From Halochromatium sp. (lineage in GTDB: Bacteria > Pseudomonadota > Gammaproteobacteria > Chromatiales > Chromatiaceae), in contig POWB01000025.1 in NCBI GenBank assembly GCA_010912705.1, positions 1 to 64,000 on the forward strand: a stretch of 64,000 bases of DNA. The letters are read 5' to 3'. This document shows, in pieces, positions 1-7,423 of this stretch (its first letter is position 1; each line of letters opens with the position of its first letter). The translations under genes were made by a program, and so were the position numbers. Below the pieces are notes generated by a model. It ran no database searches and was not told where the DNA came from. It was given only the letters and a program-made list of their open reading frames with translations.

Positions 1-2
1 TG

Positions 3-134
3 AAGGGCGCGAGTATCTACTGGCTCAAGCCCAGCGCTGAGGCCATGCTCATGCTTCGCTCCTACTTCAAGGCCGGGCGTTGGAATTTACTGAAAACCAT
101 GGCAAATCCATCCGTCATGACAACCTCTACATGA
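3..134 (+). pseudogene. C-terminal fragment of a probable transposase
   Basis: An open frame enters from the left edge and ends at TGA 132-134, giving 43 residues. The stretch around W-L-K-P-S-A-E-A-M-L-M-L-R-S followed by KAGRW resembles the C-terminal tail of ISKra4-like transposases, where an AEA-x-L-x-LR motif follows the last catalytic region; this is recalled family similarity, not an alignment. Only the tail is visible, so it may be the end of an intact element outside the window or a remnant. The next frame downstream is itself a fragment, which favours a scarred region. Confidence 0.35.
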
Positions 135-450
135 CACGGAAAATTGGGAATGCGCCCCCTCCACCACGCGCCACTTCGCCCGCCATTATCATGCCAGCGT
201 CCTGCCGCGCCTGGACCAACTGGTCGCTGAATGTGCTCAGCGCTATGCCCTGTTCTTCCTCTGCGAGGACGATATCCCCTACGCCGACACCTGGGACCGT
301 TCCGGCCCTACTAACCGCCGCCAGATGCAAGCCCAGGTCAAGACCGACTTGGCGCTGCGCAAGCTGCCTTACCTGGGCTTACGCGGCTCGCTTGAGCAGC
401 GGATGGTCCAGGTCGATCGGGTGCTGGCTGCTTCAGCTCAGCAACCCTGA
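121..450 (+). pseudogene. Truncated NadR/AAA_28-like ATPase fragment
   Basis: A frame open from 121 to TGA 448-450 has no plausible start codon. From about 139 it encodes a recognisable C-terminal half of an AAA_28 / NadR-type nucleoside kinase: a hydrophobic strand with LFFLCEDDIPYADTWDRSG, then an R-rich helix and the closing LPYLGLRGSLEQRM segment. These match the family's LxxCxxDIPWxxDxxR and GxxxxR patterns. The P-loop half is absent, so the gene is 5' truncated and presumably inactive. It lies directly behind the transposase fragment, consistent with deletion at an insertion site. Confidence 0.55.
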
Positions 451-662
451 GCCCGATGGCCGATGGCCGATGGTCATTATCAGGTGATCGCCACCGGTTA
501 CAATGAGCTGGAGGCTCAATTTCTGATCTTGTTTGTCGTCAGTGTCTGGGACTTGGACTTCTCGCCGCGGGCTACCTGTCATACCGAATGCTGTGATTTG
601 CGATTAAAATAGGCGAGTTGCTGCCAAATTCTGACGCCTGACGCCCATTCACGGAGATCCTC

Positions 663-1541
663 ATGCCTCGCCGCCTGATCAGCTTCGACTGGGCCTTGAA
701 ACGGTTGCTGCGCAGCAAGGCCCATTTCGGCATCCTCGAAGGCTTCCTGAGCGAACTGTTGCAAGACGACATCCAGATCTTGGAGGTCCTCGATAGTGAG
801 AGCGGCCGCGATACCCCGATCGAAAAGCTCAACCGAGTGGATCTCCGTGCCCGCAATCAGCACGGCGAGATCATCCTGATCGAGGTCCAGTACGAACGCC
901 AGTTCGATTATCTACAGCGCATCCTCCACAGCAGCGCCCGCACGGTCGTCGACAACCTGCCCAAGGGCGCACCCTACGAGGACATCGTCAAGGTCATCTC
1001 GGTCAGCATCCTCTATTTCGACTTCGGCCAAGGCGAAGACTACGTCTACCACGGTGCCACTCGGTTTATTGGCCTGCATCGCCAAGACGAGCTTCAGCTC
1101 AGCGACAAGCAGCGTGAGCTGTACCAATGCGATCAAGCCCACCAGCTGTTCCCCGAGTACTATCTGATCAAGGTCAACCAATTCGACGACGTTGCCCGCG
1201 ATCCGCTCGACCAATGGGTCTACTTTCTCAAGAACGAAGAGATCCAGAGTGACTTCACCGCCCGTGGGCTGCAGCAGGCCAAGGATGAGCTGGATGTGCT
1301 CAAGCTCCCAGAACCCGAGCGTCGCGCCTACGAGCGCTATCAGGACGACCTACACCAGCAGGCGAGCATGGTGCAGTCATCCTATGGTGTCGGGCGCATG
1401 CAGGGCCTTAAAGAAGGGCGTCGGATGGAGCGCGAGCGCATTGCCCAAAGCCTGCTCGATGTCATCACCGACGACGCGATCCTGGCAGCGAAAACCGGCT
1501 TGAGCCTGGACGATATTCGGCGCCTGCGTGGGACTCAATAG
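663..1541 (+). CDS. Rpn family PD-(D/E)XK nuclease / putative transposase, copy 1
   Basis: A 292-residue protein of the Rpn (recombination-promoting nuclease, PDDEXK_2) family, which are DNA endonucleases linked to RecA-independent recombination. The start follows a good ribosome site (cggag, 7 bases upstream). The N-terminal half carries the PD-(D/E)XK core: D60, then E74-V-Q76 in the strand LIEVQYE. The C-terminal tail is a charged helix (GRMQGLKEGRRMERERIAQ) ending in a short helical module, typical of the family. A second copy at 6364-7302 is almost identical in protein sequence, and homology stops within a few bases of the coding limits. The two copies bracket one large secreted-protein gene. 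Function is inferred from the family; no terminal inverted repeats were seen. Confidence 0.85.
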   Translation: MPRRLISFDWALKRLLRSKAHFGILEGFLSELLQDDIQILEVLDSESGRDTPIEKLNRVDLRARNQHGEIILIEVQYERQFDYLQRILHSSARTVVDNLPKGAPYEDIVKVISVSILYFDFGQGEDYVYHGATRFIGLHRQDELQLSDKQRELYQCDQAHQLFPEYYLIKVNQFDDVARDPLDQWVYFLKNEEIQSDFTARGLQQAKDELDVLKLPEPERRAYERYQDDLHQQASMVQSSYGVGRMQGLKEGRRMERERIAQSLLDVITDDAILAAKTGLSLDDIRRLRGTQ

Positions 1542-1770
1542 CGCCCGTTTGCAATGTCCGCCAGCCAAGCCAACCGGACGTCTGCGCATCCTCTTCCAGA
1601 ACGACCGCGTTGCTTAACCCAAGTCTTTGACTGGGTTGTAAAGCCTGTTCTGATTAACTAAAAAGAGAGTCGACGGCGTCGTCGGCAAGGAGCGGAAAGT
1701 CGCTGCTGGCCACAACAGCGGCGCTTCTTTCGGATTGAGCCTTCCTGAGCAGGCGATGAGGAAAATCCTG

Positions 1771-4700
1771 ATGACTGACCCGACGACAGCCGCTGCCAGC
1801 CGCGTCCGACGCTGGCCCTGTTTGGTTTCCCTGATCACCGGCGTCCTGCTGGCGCTGCTCGCCGCCTCCAGCAGCGCCCGACTGCCAAGCACTGCACCGG
1901 ACTGGCTTGATCCGTTTCACGCCACTGGCCTCCATGCGTTGCTGTCGCCAGCGCTGGATCTCGCTGTCCCGAAGCCATCGGTCCCGCTCGCGCTCGATGA
2001 GTTCTCGCTCGATGCGCTCAGTCTCCCATCGGGCGGCACGGCTAAGTTGGACGTGGTGCCATCAGAGCCTGACCCCGGCGCCCGCGCCCTGATTGCCGAG
2101 CAGCTCAACACCGGTGCCATCCATTTCGAGCCCAACCAGGGACAAAGCGCCGAGGAGGTCCGTTTCCTCGCCCGCGGTCCCGGCTACCAGCTCTTTCTGA
2201 CCGAGACCGAGGCGGTAATGGTCTTGCGCAAACGTGCCAGGGCCGATGCGCAAGCGCAGCCTGAGCCCAGCAGTACCGCCGCGGGCGGCGTCGAGCCAGC
2301 GCAGAACGCGCCCAGGCGCGACAGGCTTCAGCGTCCAGGGATGCCCGGCTCCCGGGAGCGGACACCGCCCGAGGCGGCCGTGGTGCGGATGCGCTTAGAA
2401 GGCGCCACGCGCCGTGCGTCCCCCGAGATCCAAGGGCGCGAGCGCCAGCGCGGCATCAGCAACTACTACCTCGGCAACGACCCCAGCCAGTGGCAGAGCG
2501 GTGTGCCGCACTATGCCCGCGTGCAGTATGACGAGGTCTACCCGGGGATTGATCTGGTCTTCTACGGCAATCCGCGCCAGCTTGAATACGACTTCATCGT
2601 TGCCCCTGGTGCTGATCCGAATCAGATCCAGCTCAGCTTTGAGGGCGTCGATGATCTGCGCATCGATGAGGCTGGAAACCTGGTGCTCAGCGTTGAGGGC
2701 GAGGAGCTGATTCAACAGGCACCGCGCATCGTGCAGCGCATCGACGGTGAGGAGCGGCCGGTGGCTGGTGGGTATAGGCTGTTGCCGGTGGCTGCCGAGT
2801 CAGGCGCATCGGTGCTTGCGCGGACCGAGCCAGAGCCGCAAGAGCACGAAGCGGAGACCCTGCCGTCAACCCCGCGCGTGGCCTTTGCGCTGGCGGAGTA
2901 TGACCGCTCGCGGCCCTTGGTGATCGATCCGGTGGTGGTGTATTCGACGTATTTGGGCGGAAGCGGTTGGGATATGGCGACCGATATTGCTGTCGACAGC
3001 GCCGGTAATGCCTATGTGACAGGGACCACAGAATCGTCAGACTTCCCTGCCGTCGATGCGCCATTCACTGAACTCTTAGGTGGCAGTGATGCCTTTGTTA
3101 CCAAGCTCAACCCTAATGGCCAAGGGCTAATATATTCGACTTATCTTGGTGGCTCTAGTAGTGGCGATTATGCGCATGGAATTGCCGTCGATAGCGCCGG
3201 AAACGTCTATGTGACTGGAAAGACAGGCTCACAGGATTTTCCGACCGTCAATGCCGTCTATGCAGATCCGGGTTACCGTGCTCAATATGACGCCTTTGTG
3301 AGTAAGTTTGATAAGGATGGACAGGGTCCACTCTATTCGACATACCTGGCTGGAAGAGGGTCTGATATAGGACGCGGGATTGCGGTCGATACGGCAGGAA
3401 ATGCCTATGTGGTCGGCGAAACAAATTCCGATGATTTCCCCACGGTCAACGCCCTCTATCCGGAATTATGGGTTAATCAGATTAAATACGATGCGTTCGT
3501 AACAAAGCTCAACGCAAATGGCCAGGGTCCATTGTACTCAACCTATCTGGGTGGAATCAATGGAGAACATGTTCAGGGGGTTGCGGTCGATGGCGCCGGC
3601 AGCGCCTATGTGTTGGGTTATACAGACTCTTCTAATTTTCCCATCATCGACGCCCCTTATCCGAACCATAACGGTGGATTGTCTGATTATGATGCCTTCG
3701 TGACAAAACTTGGTCCAAACGGGCAAGGGCTAATTTATTCGACCTACCTGGGTGGAAGCAGAGACGAAGTGGGGGGTGGGATTGCGGTCGATAATGCAGG
3801 AAACGCTTACGTTATTGGTCATACAATGTCCGGCGATTTCCCCACCTCCGGTGGCCAATATCCGGAGTTATGGGGGGCAGTAGACGCCTTCGTCACCAAG
3901 ATCGCCCCCCAAAATGCCGAGGGCGAATACGCACTGACCGTCTCGCGCTTCGAAGACACCGGCGTCGGTACGGTGCGCAGCGAGGGCACCGGCATCGACT
4001 GCGGTGACGACTGCTTCGAGAGCCTTGCGGCAGGCACCCCGATCACCCTCATCGCCGAGCCCGATGCGAGCTCGGTCTTCAAGGGCTGGTCCGGCGCCTG
4101 CAGCGGCACCGGCGACTGCCAGCTCACCATGAGCCAAAACCTCGACGTCGCCGCTACCTTCGAGACCGCCACGCCCTGGCAGAACCAACAGCCGCGCGTC
4201 GAGGGAGGGATCACCTTCCCGGCGGGGGATCCTCCTGCCCATGCGTTATTGATCACCCACGGTTGGAGAGATAACGCGGCAACCTGGGTGCTCGACATGG
4301 CGCGCGCCATTTGTCTTCAGGGAACCAATTGCACGCTCTTGGCCACCGAGGAAACCAGTTGCTCGGCCTCGGTCACCGTGCAGGCTGACCACCTGACGCC
4401 GATCTGCAGAACAACGCTCGATGGTACAGGATGGGATGTGTGGATCAAGGACTGGCGGACACAAGCCTGTCCGGATGGGAAATGTAATCCAATACTGAAT
4501 CCGTTCAGCGCAGGCAAGGCCCAAAAGAACGCTGGCCCGGAGGGAGAGTTAGCGGCTTCACTCATATCCGCTTTCATCAATCAGTCGCCTGATTCCAGCT
4601 CGACCTACACAGACTGGCACCTGATTGCGCATAGCGCCGGCTCTAACCTGATCGACACGCTGAGTCGTGAGCTTGACCATGCAGACTTCCATCTGACCTT

Positions 4701-6357
4701 CCTCGACGGATACGACCCAAAAGGCGAAAAGTCAAGATATGGTGAAGAGGCGCGCTGGGCCGACAACTATGTCGATACGAGAGATGTGATTCCGGCCGGT
4801 ATCAAGGATACAACAGACACCTTTTATGATTTTGCGCATAGCATTGATGTCACGCCGGATGCGGATGGGTGCTCAGAGCTTGATGACGGAATCGGCTCAT
4901 GTCGCCACGACCGTCCAGTACGCTATTATGGCCAGAGCATCGTTTTCGTCGACAATCCAAACGATTCGGCATTTATCGGCAACGCGTGGCATGAGAACGC
5001 CGATCCCATCCCTGAATCCAGCCTCAATGGTTTAGGCTGGACGCTATCCGTCGAGCAGGGACAGACGCTGAGCGCACTCAGAAGCAGCCATCCGATCGGT
5101 CGCGACAGTACCCCAGTGATCCAAAAGAAGTCGGTCGATGCCGTGCTGGATGAGTACTACGGCGATGCGGAATGTGAGACTTGGGGCTGTACGACCGCCA
5201 CGCTAGGGCGCCTGCTTAACGAGCCAGCGGCCCCGAGCCGAATACTGGGCGATGCGACTGAAGCCGAGACGACCTTCGAACCCGCCTGGCTCGTCATCGA
5301 GATTACGACCACCGAGCCCACCAACACGTTGACCTTCAACGCCGAGTTCACTGCTGGCTCTGATGGCCTGGTCTCGGTTTTCCTCAACGATGAGTTCGTC
5401 GGCAGCGTCGACCAGCGCTTCGCCCCAGCGGATGCGCCCGAAGATCAAGAGTTCTATCTCGGTGACCTCCCAGCAGGAACCTACAAGCTCGCCTTCCGCC
5501 TGGATCAATATGGCATTGAGGAGAGCGGCGTGCGTCTGACTGAGATCGAGCTTGGCTGGATGGAACTGGTGGCCGGCCCCATGCTGACCCTGACCAAGAT
5601 CGGCTCGGGCAGCGGGGCCGTCACGAGTGATCCGCTCGGCATCAATTGCGGTGTCGACTGCCTCCAAGGCTTTGCGCTCGGTGAGTCGATCACCCTGACG
5701 GCACAGCCTGAAGAGGACAGCCGATTCGTTGGCTGGGGCGGGGCCTGTAGCGGGACAGCGCAAACCTGCCAGCTAACGATCACCACAGAGGTGCAAGTCA
5801 ACGCCGAGTTCGACACGGAGGCGTCCGATGCCGATGGTGATGAGATCCCCGACGGCGAGGACAACTGTCCTGCTGACCCGAATCCCGACCAGGCCGATCT
5901 CGATGGCGACCAGCAAGGCGATGTCTGCGATGCCGATGATGACGGCGATGGGGTTGATGACGATCAGGATGCCTTCCCGCGTGATCCCGGTGAGCGTGCG
6001 GATACCGATGGCGACGGCATCGGCGACAATGGGGATAACTGCCCGAGCCTGGCCAATCCCGACCAGGCAGATAGCAACAGCGACGGCATCGGTGATGCCT
6101 GTGACGATCTTGGCGAGTGCGCACCCGAAGCACTCCATGTGCAGGATCGTATTTTCTCGCGTGCACGCCTTCATCTGCGCTCGGCGCAGAGTATCACCAC
6201 CAGTGGCGACGTTGTGATCCCCCTTGGAGCGGAGGTGATCTTCGAGGCTCCCCGTCACACGCTTGGTCCTGGCTTTCGGGTCGCCGTAGGGGCGCGGTTG
6301 ACGGTGTCTGCCCGAGCCGTTCAATGCGCTGCAGCCAGTGCCGGTGATGCGGACTGA
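1771..6357 (+). CDS. Large secreted SBBP-repeat / lipase-like / thrombospondin-3 repeat protein
   Basis: A 1528-residue mosaic exoprotein. ATG 1771 is chosen because gagga lies 8 bases upstream; ATG 1756 and TTG 1735 in the same frame are alternatives. A signal peptide follows (RRWPCLVSL... to SSA-RL). Domains in order: a DUF7948-like region (about 110-390); five SBBP beta-propeller repeats of 64-67 residues, each starting YSTYL (391-710); a Cys-bearing B-repeat-like domain (719-800); an alpha/beta-hydrolase-like domain with LLITHGW and the nucleophile motif AHSAGS, Ser955; a second B-repeat (1271-1350); D-rich thrombospondin type 3 calcium repeats (1351-1450); and a beta-rich tail. It is probably exported and surface-bound. 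The downstream Rpn gene starts 6 bases after the stop. Substrate of the hydrolase domain is unknown. Confidence 0.85.
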   Translation: MTDPTTAAASRVRRWPCLVSLITGVLLALLAASSSARLPSTAPDWLDPFHATGLHALLSPALDLAVPKPSVPLALDEFSLDALSLPSGGTAKLDVVPSEPDPGARALIAEQLNTGAIHFEPNQGQSAEEVRFLARGPGYQLFLTETEAVMVLRKRARADAQAQPEPSSTAAGGVEPAQNAPRRDRLQRPGMPGSRERTPPEAAVVRMRLEGATRRASPEIQGRERQRGISNYYLGNDPSQWQSGVPHYARVQYDEVYPGIDLVFYGNPRQLEYDFIVAPGADPNQIQLSFEGVDDLRIDEAGNLVLSVEGEELIQQAPRIVQRIDGEERPVAGGYRLLPVAAESGASVLARTEPEPQEHEAETLPSTPRVAFALAEYDRSRPLVIDPVVVYSTYLGGSGWDMATDIAVDSAGNAYVTGTTESSDFPAVDAPFTELLGGSDAFVTKLNPNGQGLIYSTYLGGSSSGDYAHGIAVDSAGNVYVTGKTGSQDFPTVNAVYADPGYRAQYDAFVSKFDKDGQGPLYSTYLAGRGSDIGRGIAVDTAGNAYVVGETNSDDFPTVNALYPELWVNQIKYDAFVTKLNANGQGPLYSTYLGGINGEHVQGVAVDGAGSAYVLGYTDSSNFPIIDAPYPNHNGGLSDYDAFVTKLGPNGQGLIYSTYLGGSRDEVGGGIAVDNAGNAYVIGHTMSGDFPTSGGQYPELWGAVDAFVTKIAPQNAEGEYALTVSRFEDTGVGTVRSEGTGIDCGDDCFESLAAGTPITLIAEPDASSVFKGWSGACSGTGDCQLTMSQNLDVAATFETATPWQNQQPRVEGGITFPAGDPPAHALLITHGWRDNAATWVLDMARAICLQGTNCTLLATEETSCSASVTVQADHLTPICRTTLDGTGWDVWIKDWRTQACPDGKCNPILNPFSAGKAQKNAGPEGELAASLISAFINQSPDSSSTYTDWHLIAHSAGSNLIDTLSRELDHADFHLTFLDGYDPKGEKSRYGEEARWADNYVDTRDVIPAGIKDTTDTFYDFAHSIDVTPDADGCSELDDGIGSCRHDRPVRYYGQSIVFVDNPNDSAFIGNAWHENADPIPESSLNGLGWTLSVEQGQTLSALRSSHPIGRDSTPVIQKKSVDAVLDEYYGDAECETWGCTTATLGRLLNEPAAPSRILGDATEAETTFEPAWLVIEITTTEPTNTLTFNAEFTAGSDGLVSVFLNDEFVGSVDQRFAPADAPEDQEFYLGDLPAGTYKLAFRLDQYGIEESGVRLTEIELGWMELVAGPMLTLTKIGSGSGAVTSDPLGINCGVDCLQGFALGESITLTAQPEEDSRFVGWGGACSGTAQTCQLTITTEVQVNAEFDTEASDADGDEIPDGEDNCPADPNPDQADLDGDQQGDVCDADDDGDGVDDDQDAFPRDPGERADTDGDGIGDNGDNCPSLANPDQADSNSDGIGDACDDLGECAPEALHVQDRIFSRARLHLRSAQSITTSGDVVIPLGAEVIFEAPRHTLGPGFRVAVGARLTVSARAVQCAAASAGDAD
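2941..3909 (+). repeat. Five in-gene SBBP repeat units
   Basis: Units begin at 2941, 3133, 3334, 3535 and 3736, with periods of 192, 201, 201 and 201 bases. Each encodes YSTYLgG...IAVDsaGNaYV.G.T.S.dFPt...DAFVtKl. Units 2-5 read visibly more AT-rich than the flanking coding sequence, with more AT-ending codons. Confidence 0.9.
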
Positions 6358-6363
6358 CCACTC

Positions 6364-7302
6364 ATGCCCCGCCGCCTAATCAGCTTCGACTGGGCCTTGA
6401 AACGGTTGCTGCGCAGCAAGGCGCATTTCGGCATCCTTGAAGGCTTCCTCAGCGAGCTGCTGCAGGACGACATCCAGATCCTGGAGATCCTGGATAGCGA
6501 GAGCGGCCGCGATACGCCAATCGAGAAGCTCAATCGCGTCGATCTACGCGCGCGCAACCAGCACGGCGAGATCATCCTGATCGAGGTCCAGTACGAACGC
6601 CAGTTCGATTATCTACAGCGCATCCTGCACAGCAGCGCCCGCACGGTCGTCGACAACCTGCCCAAGGGCGCACCCTACGAGGACATCGTCAAGGTCATCT
6701 CGGTCAGCATCCTCTATTTCGACTTTGGCCAAGGCGAAGACTACGTCTACCACGGCGCCACTCGGTTTATTGGCCTGCATCGCCAAGACGAGCTTCAGCT
6801 CAGCGACAAGCAGCGCGAGCTTTACCAATGCGACCAAGCCCACCAGCTGTTCCCCGAGTACTATCTGATCAAGGTCAACCAGTTCGACGACATCGCCCGC
6901 GACCCACTCGACCAATGGATCTACTTTCTGAAAAACGAAGAGATCCAGAGCGACTTCACCGCCCGCGGGCTGCAACAGGCCAAGGATGAGCTCGATGTGC
7001 TGAAACTGCCAGAGCCCGAGCGGCGTGCCTACGAGCGCTATCAGGACGACCTACACCAGCAGGCGAGCATGGTGCAATCGTCCTATGGCGTAGGGATGAT
7101 GCAAGGCCGCAAGCTGGGGCGTGAGGAGGGACGTGAGGAGGGCCTGGATGAAGGCCGCAAGCTGGGCCTGGATGAAGGGCGGCTCATAGAGCGTGAGCGC
7201 ATTGCCCAAAGCCTGCTCGATGTCATCGCCGATGACGCGATCCTGGCAGCGAAAACCGGCTTGAGCCTGGACGATATTCGGCGCTTGCGTGGGACTCAAT
7301 AG
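6364..7302 (+). CDS. Rpn family PD-(D/E)XK nuclease / putative transposase, copy 2
   Basis: A 312-residue paralogue of the gene at 663-1541. Outside the hinge it differs by only about four conservative changes (for example EVL to EIL, QWVY to QWIY); D60, E74 and Q76 are kept. The hinge after residue 242 is expanded by 20 residues made of GRKLGREEG / LDEGR units, read from a short repeated DNA block at about 7107-7190. The start lies 6 bases after the stop of the SBBP protein gene, so it is probably co-transcribed or translationally coupled. Synonymous differences from copy 1 concentrate in the first 170 codon positions and the last third, while the middle is nearly identical, as expected after gene conversion. 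Confidence 0.85.
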   Translation: MPRRLISFDWALKRLLRSKAHFGILEGFLSELLQDDIQILEILDSESGRDTPIEKLNRVDLRARNQHGEIILIEVQYERQFDYLQRILHSSARTVVDNLPKGAPYEDIVKVISVSILYFDFGQGEDYVYHGATRFIGLHRQDELQLSDKQRELYQCDQAHQLFPEYYLIKVNQFDDIARDPLDQWIYFLKNEEIQSDFTARGLQQAKDELDVLKLPEPERRAYERYQDDLHQQASMVQSSYGVGMMQGRKLGREEGREEGLDEGRKLGLDEGRLIERERIAQSLLDVIADDAILAAKTGLSLDDIRRLRGTQ

Positions 7303-7338
7303 CGCAATCAGCGCAGCGAGATCAGCCCGAATGTTTCA

Positions 7339-7404
<66 letters not shown>

Positions 7405-7423
7405 ATAGGGATCGTGCGGCTGA

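Noticed and set aside
2941..3909. Periodic repeats as a CRISPR-like array
   Set aside because: The 201-base periodicity is coding, in frame and diverged at the DNA level; it is the SBBP repeat region.
5773..6324. Minus-strand frame opposite the thrombospondin-3 repeats
   Set aside because: Arises from the regular GAT/GGC codon pattern of the calcium repeats.
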